A stretch of DNA of 64,000 nucleotides from Maribacter sp044594925 (GCF_044594925.1 NZ_CP138991.1:1612001-1676000); one strand, 5' to 3'; positions 8,404-17,096 are shown, counted from the stretch's first letter. The notes: a model not told the origin generated them from the letters alone. Translations and numbers: made by a program.

Positions 8404-9594
8404 TCACCTTGTGGGAACGAAAATAACCCGCTCCCCTAGTTTATAAATGGCTTTTCTAGGCTCCAAACAAATAAAACCATCAGATTTTGCCAAACTGGTT
8501 AAATCCCCCGAGCCATTTTCAACCACAAGCGTTGCATATAGGGCACCATCTTTCCAATGGGTTTTAACCTGAATAAACCTTGTAAGCGGTGGGTTAATTT
8601 GAAGTTCCTCGCTCAACCGAATAGGACTACTATTTACAGGAACATTCCAAGAAGTGCTTAGCCAAGGCAGAAAATAAATATGATAATTTGCAAATGTTGA
8701 CACCGGATTACCTGGAAAGGAAAAAATTACTGTATTGTGTTCCTTATGAAACCCAAACCAAAAGGGTTTTCCCGGTCGTTGTGCTACGCGATGAAATATT
8801 TTTTGCACTCCCAAAGCATCCATTACCTCCGGAATAAAATCGTACTTGCCTTTAGAAACACCGCCGCTTAAAAGTAAAACATCATTGGCTTGCAAAGCTT
8901 TTTCCAAACCTTCTTTTATAGCAGGCTTCTCATCCTTTAGATGCAATGCAGAAGCAGCTATTCCTAGCTTAGACAGCGCAACCTGTAATGTAATACTGTT
9001 CGATTTTCTAATCTGATGTGGTTTTGGAGTTTCAGCAACATTGACTAATTCATTTCCAGTTGAAATAGTGCACACCTTAGGCAAAGCTTGTACCTGAACC
9101 TTATCCGCACCAACGGAAGCCATCACACCTATTTCAGCAGGTGTAATCTTTTGACCTTTCTTTAAAATCTCTGCACCTTGAGTTTCATCACTTCCTTTGT
9201 AATGAATATTTTGCCCTTTTGTAACCGTTTTATCAATTACTACCCATCCCTTAGTTATAGTAATATGCTCATACATAATTACTGTATCGGTTCCTAAAGG
9301 CAATACAGCGCCCGTCATGACTTCTAAACATGCAGTTTGGTCTTGTAACTGCTGTTGCTGCATTCCTGCGCTCGCAATTCCTTCAATCCTAAACTTTGCA
9401 ACACCATTTGCAAGAGCAGCATATGAGATGGCAATACCATCCTTAGTAACCCTGTTGAAGGGCGGAAAATCACGATCAGCTTTAATATTTTCAGCTAAAA
9501 TTCTACCAGAACTATTCATTAGGCTTACCACTTCCACTCCCAAATCTATCGGATAAGAAAGCACTTTATTATACGCTTCTTTAAATGGTATCAT
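8404..9594 (-). CDS. moeA: Molybdopterin molybdenumtransferase MoeA
   Basis: A 396-residue MoeA homologue. It inserts molybdate into adenylylated molybdopterin, the last general step of molybdenum cofactor synthesis in the cytoplasm. Visible motifs are the N-terminal domain ending at LAENIKADRDFPPFNRVTKDG, the central MoCF-type fold with STGNELV, LSGGVSKGKYDF and FSFPGNPVSTFANY, and a beta-barrel C-terminal domain. Length is normal for the family. It is the last gene of the molybdenum operon, two bases after the permease gene. No mogA or moaB homologue is present in the window, so adenylylation must be done by a protein encoded elsewhere. Confidence 0.95.
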   Translation of the reverse strand: MIPFKEAYNKVLSYPIDLGVEVVSLMNSSGRILAENIKADRDFPPFNRVTKDGIAISYAALANGVAKFRIEGIASAGMQQQQLQDQTACLEVMTGAVLPLGTDTVIMYEHITITKGWVVIDKTVTKGQNIHYKGSDETQGAEILKKGQKITPAEIGVMASVGADKVQVQALPKVCTISTGNELVNVAETPKPHQIRKSNSITLQVALSKLGIAASALHLKDEKPAIKEGLEKALQANDVLLLSGGVSKGKYDFIPEVMDALGVQKIFHRVAQRPGKPFWFGFHKEHNTVIFSFPGNPVSTFANYHIYFLPWLSTSWNVPVNSSPIRLSEELQINPPLTRFIQVKTHWKDGALYATLVVENGSGDLTSLAKSDGFICLEPRKAIYKLGERVIFVPTR

Positions 9595-9596
9595 AA

Positions 9597-10364
9597 CTAT
9601 ATTTCCAATCCATTAATTAGTAAAACCCTTAAACCTACAATAAGCACCAATAGTGCCGTAATACGTTTTATTCCCTTTGTGGATAACCGCTTTAAACTGA
9701 TACGAATGCCCAGTTGCCCTCCAATTAAAACAGTTGCTGCCAAACAAAGCGTTTCTATCCATGGTAATTCTAAAGTACCACTATATAGTAAGCCCATTAG
9801 CCCTGATACAGAATTCACCAAAATAAAGAAACTAGCTAGGGCAGCAATTTTTATCGCTTTATTCCAACGCAAATGATTTAAAATAGGAGCCAAAAAAATT
9901 CCACCTCCAATACCGACGAGTCCAGACAAAAAACCAATTCCACCACCTAAAAAATAATTTAATTTTTTAGGATAGGTAGTTGTTTCTGTTTCTTGCCATT
10001 GATAAGTTTGAAGCGCCAAGGACACCGCGGACACCATTAGTGAAACTCCCAATATCATAAAAAAAATATTTTCTTTTAGCCGAAAGGAAGCCCCAAGGAA
10101 AGCTAAAGGAATACTGGTAATTACGAAAGGGAGAAAATCGCTTAAAGTGGCGTGGTTTTTTTTAAAATACAGATACGTACTTCCTGAAACCACTATTAAA
10201 TTACATACCAATGCAATAGACCTTATGGCAAAAAAGCTCGATAGAAAAATGGTAAGCAAAGCTAAATAACTAGACCCACCACCAAAGCCCACTGCGGAAT
10301 ATAAAGTGGCAATCACAAAAAAACCTAGGCACAACACTACAAGACTTTCAATGGGTATTTGCAT
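9597..10364 (-). CDS. TauE/SafE (TSUP) family membrane permease
   Basis: A 255-residue polytopic membrane protein with about eight hydrophobic segments and the repeat signature of the TSUP family (AVGFGGGSSYLALLTIF near residue 25; SGLVGIGGGIFLAPIL near residue 145). The family moves sulfite, organosulfonates and other small anions across the inner membrane. It lies inside the molybdenum cofactor operon: its start overlaps the end of the moeB gene by 17 bases and moeA begins two bases downstream. No modABC molybdate transporter is present in this window, so an oxyanion import role linked to the cofactor is attractive but unproven. Confidence 0.85.
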   Translation of the reverse strand: MQIPIESLVVLCLGFFVIATLYSAVGFGGGSSYLALLTIFLSSFFAIRSIALVCNLIVVSGSTYLYFKKNHATLSDFLPFVITSIPLAFLGASFRLKENIFFMILGVSLMVSAVSLALQTYQWQETETTTYPKKLNYFLGGGIGFLSGLVGIGGGIFLAPILNHLRWNKAIKIAALASFFILVNSVSGLMGLLYSGTLELPWIETLCLAATVLIGGQLGIRISLKRLSTKGIKRITALLVLIVGLRVLLINGLEI

Positions 10365-11424
10365 AGGTATCTATCTTATTCATGCCGCCTTCTACTTGTA
10401 TAAAATCTTTTTCAGGAAATAGCTCCTGCAATACTATAGCTGCTTTCTGGCTTCGGATACCAGATTGGCAAATGAGGTAAGTCACTTGGCTTAAATTTAA
10501 GTCCTGTGCTTTTACCGCTAATTCATCTAATGGAATATTCGTTGAATTCTTTAAATGATTTTCTGCGTACTCCGCCGTTGTCCTTACATCTAAAAAACTG
10601 ATTGTATTATCCTTGAGCAAGTCTGTAATGTTGGCAGCAGCCATAGTTTTACCTTGTACTTCACAGTCAAAAGCATAACTATGCATCAAATCGGTTATCG
10701 TTAAATTTTTAGGGTTAAGCTCAAACTTCATTTTTTGAAAATGTTGTTTAAGCCCATCATATAAAAGCAAACTTCCAGATAAAACAGCTCCGATACCTGT
10801 AATGACCTTTATGGTTTCTAGCGCTTGTAGATTACCCACTATACCGGGGAGTATTCCTAAAACACCATGCTCGTTACAATTGGGTACCTCATCTGCCTTT
10901 GGCATCGTAGGAAATAAGCAGCGATAGGTTGGTCCGTTTTCATAGTTAAAAACACTAACCTGACCTTCAAAACCGTGTAAGGCCCCATAAACAAATGGTT
11001 TCTTTAACAAAATACAGGCGTCATTAATAAGGTAACGCGTAGGAAAATTATCTGTTGCATCCACTACTACGTCATAATTACTAATTATTTCTAGTGCATT
11101 AGAGGTATCCAAAAATGTTTTATAAGCAACTATTTGTGTATTAGAATTTTGGCTTTCTAGTTGTTTTTTGGCGAACTCAGCTTTTGACTGTCCAACCATA
11201 TTTTCGGTGTACAACACCTGTCTGTGTAAATTTGATAGTGCTATATGGTCCTTATCCACTATACCTAAAGTGCCAACGCCCATCGCATTCAAATAGGTTA
11301 ATACAGGAATTCCCAAACCACCGGCACCAATAACCAGCACCTTGGCCGCTGTTAGTTTTTGTTGGCCTTCCTCACCAAATCCTTTAAGGATTGTTTGTCT
11401 ATGATAACGGTAAGCACTAGTCAT
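10348..11424 (-). CDS. moeB: MoeB/ThiF-type adenylyltransferase fused to a rhodanese domain
   Basis: A 358-residue protein that should activate the C-terminal glycine of MoaD by adenylylation and probably help load sulfur. The E1-like domain (about 1-240) shows GAGGLGIPVLTYLNAMG, DKDHIALSNLHRQ and DATDNFPTRYLIND. The C-terminal rhodanese domain (about 265-355) ends its active loop with LICQSGIRS, so the persulfide-carrying Cys is present. The zinc-binding cysteines of E. coli MoeB (CxxC twice) are mostly missing: one of four remains, in TYRCLF. I chose ATG 11424, giving MTSAYRYHRQ, because the longer frame from 11472 lies inside mobA. The start overlaps the mobA stop by eight bases. Confidence 0.9.
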   Translation of the reverse strand: MTSAYRYHRQTILKGFGEEGQQKLTAAKVLVIGAGGLGIPVLTYLNAMGVGTLGIVDKDHIALSNLHRQVLYTENMVGQSKAEFAKKQLESQNSNTQIVAYKTFLDTSNALEIISNYDVVVDATDNFPTRYLINDACILLKKPFVYGALHGFEGQVSVFNYENGPTYRCLFPTMPKADEVPNCNEHGVLGILPGIVGNLQALETIKVITGIGAVLSGSLLLYDGLKQHFQKMKFELNPKNLTITDLMHSYAFDCEVQGKTMAAANITDLLKDNTISFLDVRTTAEYAENHLKNSTNIPLDELAVKAQDLNLSQVTYLICQSGIRSQKAAIVLQELFPEKDFIQVEGGMNKIDTYANTH

Positions 11425-12013
11425 AACGCAGCTTTTCAAGTGCCGTTTCATATTCCAATTTAGAATTAGCATTGAGTAATACTTCCTTTCGTTTTGGGAA
11501 TACCAATTTCACCTCATTATTAATTAGAAATTTTCTAGGACAAGTGCCATTACCCTCCTCCAAATAAGACAACGAGGTGCTTAAGGCCTTTGGTTCCCAT
11601 AACGCACAAAGCGGTTCTGGAAGTGGGTTTTCAGCATTTGCAAAAGCCGTTGCCATTTTAGACGCATCACGGGCATTAATTAAATCTTTTAAGGACTCCC
11701 TATCAATAAGAGGAAGATCGCAAGCCAATACTAACCAAGCAACATCTGGAAAAGTCTTATGTGCAGAGAGTAAACCGTTATAAGGTCCACGGTACTCATT
11801 TTTATCAACTATAGTATTAACCTCAGCTGCAATTTCTTCTTTTTGATCTTCTCTAATACTTAGATATGTAATGTCACAGACTTGGTTGAGCAATTGGTAC
11901 AGATGGTCTCTCTGTGGGATACCATGATAGGATATTAAGCCTTTATCCTCTCCCATTCGGGTGCTTTTACCGCCAGAAAGAACAAGACCATAAATTTTAG
12001 CGCTGGAAATCAT
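11417..12013 (-). CDS. mobA: Molybdenum cofactor guanylyltransferase MobA
   Basis: A 198-residue nucleotidyltransferase. The nucleotide-binding loop reads LVLSGGKSTRMGEDKGL, of the MobA type (GG...RMGxDKG) rather than the LAAG form of the CTP-using MocA proteins; the metal-binding motif ACDLPLID follows at about residue 95. It should attach GMP to molybdopterin. Its start lies inside the last codons of moaC (17-base overlap) and its stop overlaps the next gene, so translation is probably coupled. The operon's own enzyme belongs to the xanthine oxidase family, which usually does not use the guanine dinucleotide form, so the true nucleotide or client enzyme is worth checking. Confidence 0.88.
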   Translation of the reverse strand: MISSAKIYGLVLSGGKSTRMGEDKGLISYHGIPQRDHLYQLLNQVCDITYLSIREDQKEEIAAEVNTIVDKNEYRGPYNGLLSAHKTFPDVAWLVLACDLPLIDRESLKDLINARDASKMATAFANAENPLPEPLCALWEPKALSTSLSYLEEGNGTCPRKFLINNEVKLVFPKRKEVLLNANSKLEYETALEKLRYD

Positions 12014-12467
12014 TTTTCCCTCCTTTTTTTTGTTCTAACTGTAGACTTGAAATTATAATATCTTGAGATAATGCCTTGCACATGTCGTATATGGTAAGCG
12101 CAGCAACAGAAACACCGGTCAAGGCCTCCATTTCTACTCCTGTTTTTCCATTACACTTAACGGTACAGTTGATAAGAAATTCATTATCACCTGGTACGAT
12201 ATCCACATTTATTTTTGTCAGATTAATTTGATGGCAAAGCGGTATGAGCTCAGATGTCTTTTTAACACCTTGAATACCTGCTATTACCGCTGTCTGAACG
12301 ATACTGCCTTTTTTACCCAAGAATTCTTGTTTGGAAAGCGTTTGAAATACGGCAGCGGGAAAAACTACTTTTCCACTAGCAACAGCTATTCTAGACGATA
12401 CCGTCTTATCGGAAACATCTACCATTACGGCATTTCCCTCCTCGTTTATATGCGATAGATTTTTCAT
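11997..12467 (-). CDS. moaC: Cyclic pyranopterin monophosphate synthase MoaC
   Basis: A 156-residue MoaC. With MoaA it converts GTP to cyclic pyranopterin monophosphate. Recognisable parts are the start MVDVSDK, the substrate-binding stretch SELIPLCHQINL and the strongly conserved MEALTGVSVAALTIYDMCK, including the catalytic Lys and Asp. Length and composition are normal. It lies two bases after moaA and overlaps mobA by 17 bases. Confidence 0.96.
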   Translation of the reverse strand: MKNLSHINEEGNAVMVDVSDKTVSSRIAVASGKVVFPAAVFQTLSKQEFLGKKGSIVQTAVIAGIQGVKKTSELIPLCHQINLTKINVDIVPGDNEFLINCTVKCNGKTGVEMEALTGVSVAALTIYDMCKALSQDIIISSLQLEQKKGGKNDFQR

Positions 12468-12469
12468 GA

Positions 12470-13453
12470 TTAACCTCCTATTGATGTCATAGAATTAGAA
12501 AATACATTTTTGTATTTTTCTTGAGCCTCAAAACCAGTCTTAGCCCTATTACCAACAGCCTTTAAAATTTCATTTTTTATGTTTTCTTGGGAATTAGCTG
12601 CTCTCATAATATCTCTAAGGTTGGCACTAGCCTTGGCGTAAAGACAAGTAATAACATCTCCTGTAGCAGAAATACGCAGACGATTACAGCTTCCACAAAA
12701 CGTTCTACTAAATGACGGAATAACACCAAAAGAGCCCTTGAAACCAGGAATTTTATAATTGATAGAAGTCGATGTTTTCGGTGATTCTAGTTTATAATAG
12801 TTGGGATGGGCTTCTTTGATATGCTCTAGAATACGTCTATAATCCCACGCTATGGTATTGAAGGACTTGGTACCGCCATTGAACGGCATTTCTTCTAGAT
12901 AACGCACTGCTACGTTGTAGTGCTTGGTCAGCTCCAGAATTGGTAAAATATCTTGCGTATTTTGACCATCCAGGGCAATAAAATTTATTCTAACATTAAA
13001 ACCTTCCGTGATTAAACGTATAAGGTTATTATGAACCACATCGTATTGATTTCTTCTTGTAATACGTTCAAAAGTAGCTTTATCAATTGCATCAAGACTA
13101 ACATTAATATTTTTAATACCCAACTCCTTTAGTTCATCAATATAAGGGCCTATTAATGTAGCATTTGTAGTAATGGAAATGTCTTCAAGACCGTCCATGC
13201 TGGCTAACTGCGTGAGCAATACCATGAGATCTTTTCGCACAAAAGGTTCTCCTCCCGTAATTCGGATTTTATCAATACCCTGCGCAACCATAATGGCACT
13301 AAGTTTCGTTAATTCTTCTATGGTAAAGAGTTTATCGTTTTTAGCAAAATTAATACCCTCTGAGGGCATGCAATAGTTGCAACGTAAATTACACCTATCG
13401 GTCACCGCTAAACGCAAATAATTAATAGTTCTGTTATGATTGTCTACTAACAT
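12470..13453 (-). CDS. moaA: GTP 3',8-cyclase MoaA (radical SAM)
   Basis: A radical-SAM enzyme of 327 residues in the form chosen here. The N-terminal cluster motif is CNLRCNYC and the C-terminal second [4Fe-4S] site is CGSCNRLR followed by a further Cys in ITCLYA. The protein ends in GG, as active MoaA proteins do. ITGGEPFVRKD and SLDAID are further family motifs. I prefer ATG 13453 (MLVDNHNRTINYLRL) over 13486, because the extra eleven residues have no match to the family. moaE lies 40 bases upstream and moaC two bases downstream. Confidence 0.95.
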   Translation of the reverse strand: MLVDNHNRTINYLRLAVTDRCNLRCNYCMPSEGINFAKNDKLFTIEELTKLSAIMVAQGIDKIRITGGEPFVRKDLMVLLTQLASMDGLEDISITTNATLIGPYIDELKELGIKNINVSLDAIDKATFERITRRNQYDVVHNNLIRLITEGFNVRINFIALDGQNTQDILPILELTKHYNVAVRYLEEMPFNGGTKSFNTIAWDYRRILEHIKEAHPNYYKLESPKTSTSINYKIPGFKGSFGVIPSFSRTFCGSCNRLRISATGDVITCLYAKASANLRDIMRAANSQENIKNEILKAVGNRAKTGFEAQEKYKNVFSNSMTSIGG

Positions 13454-13493
13454 AATCCTGCACTGATGCCCTAATATGTAGGGCAATTCAATT

Positions 13494-13910
13494 TTAAGGA
13501 TGGGCAGATACCCAAACCGTTTTATTTTTAAACATTTCTTTTTTCCAGATAGGAACTGTCTCTTTTAAGGTGTCTATTAAAAACCGACACGCCTCAAAAC
13601 AAGCGGAACGATGCGCAGATGATGCACCCACAATTACCACAGGTTCTTCCACACCCTTGTTACCTACGGCATGTTTCATTACTATTTTGTTCAGGCTCCA
13701 CTTCTCCATAGCATTATCCGCAATTTTTTCCATTTCTTTTAAGGCCATTGTTTTATACGTTTCAAATTCTAACGCAATAACCTCCTCGTCTTGGGTAAAC
13801 TCTCTTACGGCACCTATAAAAACACAAATACCTCCACTCTGTGGGTCCGATAAATCGGCATACACTTGGGAAGTATCAATGTGATCTACAATTTCTATTC
13901 GCTTCTTCAT
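13494..13910 (-). CDS. moaE: Molybdopterin synthase large subunit MoaE
   Basis: A 138-residue catalytic subunit of molybdopterin synthase, which transfers sulfur from the MoaD thiocarboxylate to cyclic pyranopterin monophosphate. Family motifs are GAVREFT, the ALEFETYK stretch, KHAVGNKG, SSAHRSACFEACRFLID and the end PIWKKEMF. The start codon shares one base with the stop of moaD, giving a 1:1 coupled arrangement with its partner. Confidence 0.95.
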   Translation of the reverse strand: MKKRIEIVDHIDTSQVYADLSDPQSGGICVFIGAVREFTQDEEVIALEFETYKTMALKEMEKIADNAMEKWSLNKIVMKHAVGNKGVEEPVVIVGASSAHRSACFEACRFLIDTLKETVPIWKKEMFKNKTVWVSAHP

Positions 13911-14161
13911 TAGCCTCCACTTACTGGGGGAATAACAGCTACTTCATCATTCCTTTTCAAAGGTACGTTATCTTGGGCATATTCACTATTTACGGCTATG
14001 GCCAAGGTTGTTAATCGAGAAAATTCAGGATAAGTATCTACTAAATGTTCTTTTAACGCTCCTACAGTTTCCGGAGTACTAGATTCTGATGAAAATGCCA
14101 TTTGGGAGGCGCCAACGATATCTCTAGCAATGCCGAAAAATAAAACCTCCATATTATCCAA
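13910..14161 (-). CDS. moaD: Molybdopterin synthase sulfur carrier subunit MoaD
   Basis: An 83-residue ubiquitin-fold sulfur carrier ending in VIPPVSGG. The terminal Gly-Gly is the site that is adenylylated by MoeB and converted to a thiocarboxylate. LFFGIARDIVGAS at the start and AVNSEYAQDNVPLKRNDEVAV are typical. Its start overlaps the stop of the molybdoenzyme gene by eight bases, tying cofactor synthesis to enzyme expression. Confidence 0.93.
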   Translation of the reverse strand: MDNMEVLFFGIARDIVGASQMAFSSESSTPETVGALKEHLVDTYPEFSRLTTLAIAVNSEYAQDNVPLKRNDEVAVIPPVSGG

Positions 14162-16424
14162 GAATTGGTTTAGTGTTCATGTTTGCCACAAAAGGTTGCT
14201 TATACAATCTAGCACCAGTAGCTTTTTTGATTGCAATAGCCACGGCGGCTCCTGCCGGTGGCAATGCAGGTTCTCCAAGTCCTGTGGGACTTAAGGTGTT
14301 TTTGACAAAATGAGTCTCCACTAGAGGAGTTTCGTTCATCCTTATCAATCGATACCCATCAAAATTATTACTTTGCGGTTTTCCTTGTTCAAAGGAAAAA
14401 TCTCCATACATGGCATGACCCACGCCATCAATAGCACCACCCTCAATTTGATTTAAAGCTCCTAACGGATTCACGACAATTCCACAATCTACAGCGACCG
14501 TTATCTTTTTCACAACCGGAGTGTTTCCCTCCATGACTACATCCGCAACCTCTGCAACATGGGTATTATGACAATAATAGGCACAAATGCCTTGAAAAAC
14601 GCCCTCCTTATCCGTTCCATAACCAGATTTTTCAGCGGCTAATTTTAAAACCTCTTGCAGGCGTTCTGCAGAATACTGAATACGGTCGTCGGTAGTGCCC
14701 TTAACTTTTTCCAATAAATCCATGCGCATTTTCACAGGATCTTTTTCGATTAATTCAGCGAGTTCATCCAAAAAAGTCTGTTCCGCATAAGATAAAAAAT
14801 TGGTGTATGGTGCTCGCCATGCTCCCGTTGAAATATTACTGTTATAACTAGCTACATCTACCTGGTAATTTTCAATAGCCCCAGCTGGAAAGAAATTGGG
14901 TATAAGACCGTACATATTCCCGTTTACGGCAGCCTCTTTTAATTGATACCCTGTGATTTCACCATCTTTAACGCTTGCCTTAATTCTATATTTTATTGCA
15001 GGGCGATATACACCTGTTGTCATATCATCCTCTCTTGTAGAAACCATTTTAACCGGTTTTCCGATAGCGTCCGAAATTTCAGCGGCTTCATAAACAAAGT
15101 CACCATAAAGACGTCTTCCAAAGCCACCACCCATTCTTGTCATTTCCAAATGCACCTCATCAACACTGCGCCCCAATAACTCCGCTACTGTTGTCGCAGC
15201 ATCCGCTGGCGTTTGTACAGGACCAACCAAATGGATTTTATCTTCGGTTACATCCGCAAAGAAATTCATAGGTTCCATAGTATTATGGGGTAGGAATGGA
15301 GATTCATACGTACGTTCTAAGATAGTATCTGCTGAGGCAAATGCCTTCGCAACGTTTCCGTCTTTACGTAATGTTTTAAATTCTTTTCCATCTAATAGAC
15401 CTGTAAGAATTTTATCATGAGCTGCTGTACTCTCTAATGGAGCACTATCTGACCATACAGCTTTAATGATTTTTTTAGCCTTAATGGCAGCCCATGTATT
15501 TTCGGCAATTACCACAACCTTTTCTGAAGGCGGTAATTTAACCGTCCAGCTCAATTCTTTTGCTTGCAATAGTTTTTTTGCTTTCTTACCTATGGTAATT
15601 ACATCTATAACACCAGGTATGGCTTTGGCTTCGGATGCATCAAAAGATTCCAATACTTGTCCAAATGCAGGAGGTCTTAATATGGTAGCATACACCATTC
15701 CCTCCTTGTTATAATCCAAACCAAAAAGTGGTTTTCCCGTAACAATTTTATCGATATCTACATTACCCCTATCGGTACCTATTATCGTAAAATCCTTTGG
15801 GTCCTTCAAAACAATTTTCTCTTTTGCCACTTCATTTTCTTCTCCTTCGGCAATTTCAGCATAACTGTTAGCTCTTTCGTTCTCAAGAATAGCGGCTTCA
15901 TTGGCTACATCGCCATAGCTTAGGGTTTCTCCTTTTGCATTTGTTATGACCCCTAGCTTAGCGGAACATTCAGTAGGGTCTACTCCCCAACGCGCCGCGG
16001 CAGCATTAACCAAAATCTGACGTGCAGATGCACCTGTTTCCCTAAGCGCATCCCATCCAAAGCGAATGGACTGACTCCCACCAGCAACCTGTCTCGTAAA
16101 GTTCTTAGTATCCAAAGCACCTTGTACTACATTTACATTTTCCCAGGGTACATCCAGCTCTTCGGCTATAAGCATGGGCATTGCCGTTTTAACACCCTGG
16201 CCTATTTCTGGGTTGGGAGAAAATATGGTTACCATACTTTCTTTTGATATTTTGATGAACGCATTAAAATCGTTATAATCTAACGAAGCTATATCTACTG
16301 GCATTTTCACATTATCCTTACAAGCTGTAAATAAGTTAAACCCAATAAGCATTCCGCCACTTGCCAAGGAGGAAGTTCTTAAAAAAGACCTTCTACTAAA
16401 TTTTGATGGTATTATTGTTGACAT
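14154..16424 (-). CDS. Tat-exported xanthine oxidase family molybdoenzyme, large subunit
   Basis: A 756-residue molybdopterin-binding subunit of the aldehyde oxidase/xanthine dehydrogenase family, single-chain type like the isoquinoline 1-oxidoreductase beta subunit. The N-terminus carries a twin-arginine signal, SRRSFLRTSS, with a possible lipid-modified Cys later (FTACKDN), so the folded enzyme should be exported. Visible motifs are MTRMGGGFGRR, STGAWRAPYTNF, VAVDCGIVVNPLGALNQIEGG and the C-terminal GLGEPALPPAGAA, whose Glu fits the catalytic base. It hydroxylates a carbon of an aldehyde or N-heterocycle; the substrate is unknown. The small [2Fe-2S] subunit is encoded 18 bases upstream. No cytochrome subunit and no XdhC-type maturation gene lie in the operon. 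Confidence 0.92.
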   Translation of the reverse strand: MSTIIPSKFSRRSFLRTSSLASGGMLIGFNLFTACKDNVKMPVDIASLDYNDFNAFIKISKESMVTIFSPNPEIGQGVKTAMPMLIAEELDVPWENVNVVQGALDTKNFTRQVAGGSQSIRFGWDALRETGASARQILVNAAAARWGVDPTECSAKLGVITNAKGETLSYGDVANEAAILENERANSYAEIAEGEENEVAKEKIVLKDPKDFTIIGTDRGNVDIDKIVTGKPLFGLDYNKEGMVYATILRPPAFGQVLESFDASEAKAIPGVIDVITIGKKAKKLLQAKELSWTVKLPPSEKVVVIAENTWAAIKAKKIIKAVWSDSAPLESTAAHDKILTGLLDGKEFKTLRKDGNVAKAFASADTILERTYESPFLPHNTMEPMNFFADVTEDKIHLVGPVQTPADAATTVAELLGRSVDEVHLEMTRMGGGFGRRLYGDFVYEAAEISDAIGKPVKMVSTREDDMTTGVYRPAIKYRIKASVKDGEITGYQLKEAAVNGNMYGLIPNFFPAGAIENYQVDVASYNSNISTGAWRAPYTNFLSYAEQTFLDELAELIEKDPVKMRMDLLEKVKGTTDDRIQYSAERLQEVLKLAAEKSGYGTDKEGVFQGICAYYCHNTHVAEVADVVMEGNTPVVKKITVAVDCGIVVNPLGALNQIEGGAIDGVGHAMYGDFSFEQGKPQSNNFDGYRLIRMNETPLVETHFVKNTLSPTGLGEPALPPAGAAVAIAIKKATGARLYKQPFVANMNTKPILG

Positions 16425-16442
16425 GATTTACGATTTTTTAGA

Positions 16443-16907
16443 TTAGGTCGGTTTGTTTTCAGCTGCCATCGCAACCGCTTTTTCAATTCTGTTGTAGGAC
16501 GCACAGCGACAAATATTACCGTGCATAGCTCCTCTAATTTCCTTACTTGAAGGGTTGGGATTTTTGTCTAAAAATGCTGATGCCGTCATAATCTGACCGG
16601 CCTGACAGTAGCCACATTGCGGTACATCGATTTTCTTCCAAGCTTCCTGTACAGGGTGAGAACCATCTTCCGAAAGTCCTTCTATGGTAGTAATTTCTTT
16701 TCCGTCCAATTGCGAAACAGTGAGCTGACAACTACGGGTAGCATTACCATCTATATGTACGGTACAGGCTCCACATTGGCCTATTCCACATCCAAATTTA
16801 GTCCCGACCATATTCAATTGGTCGCGTAAGGCCCACAACAGCGGCATATCGTCGGAAGCCTCAAATTCTTGGGATTTCCCGTTAATCTTTAAATTGTAAG
16901 TTGGCAT
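16443..16907 (-). CDS. [2Fe-2S] subunit of the xanthine oxidase family enzyme
   Basis: A 154-residue electron-transfer subunit. It has a plant-type ferredoxin domain (CGIGQCGACTVHID plus a later Cys in TRSCQLTV) and a C-terminal four-helix [2Fe-2S] domain (CGYCQAGQ and CRCASYNRI). It has no signal peptide of its own, so it probably travels through the Tat system together with the large subunit. It is the first gene of the molybdenum operon. About 70 bases separate it from the terminator of the preceding gene, leaving little room for a long leader. Confidence 0.93.
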   Translation of the reverse strand: MPTYNLKINGKSQEFEASDDMPLLWALRDQLNMVGTKFGCGIGQCGACTVHIDGNATRSCQLTVSQLDGKEITTIEGLSEDGSHPVQEAWKKIDVPQCGYCQAGQIMTASAFLDKNPNPSSKEIRGAMHGNICRCASYNRIEKAVAMAAENKPT

Positions 16908-16980
16908 AGTAATAAGTGTTAGATTAGTACCTTGGTCTTATCTACATTTCCGATGAAAAGGAAATAGCGGTATAAAATAA

Positions 16981-17012
16981 AAGCCCTTGCATACACAAGA
17001 GCTTCTAAGGTA
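16981..17012 (-). terminator. Terminator between the DUF6503 lipoprotein gene and the molybdenum operon
   Basis: AAGCCCTTG (16981-16989) can pair with CAAGAGCTT (16996-17004) apart from one mismatch. Read on the minus strand the stem is followed by TTATTTTAT. It lies about 90 bases after the stop of the lipoprotein gene and separates that gene from the ten-gene unit that begins at 16907. Confidence 0.6.
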
Positions 17013-17096
17013 CTTATAATATTTTAAGATATGATTTCTTATGGAATTCATTTAACCTTTTTTTAAGTTAAATTTTGAACCCTATTCGGCCTACGA

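Noticed and set aside
16908..17096. Molybdenum cofactor riboswitch before the Fe-S subunit gene
   Set aside because: Only about 70 bases lie between the upstream terminator and the start, and I see no long conserved fold there.
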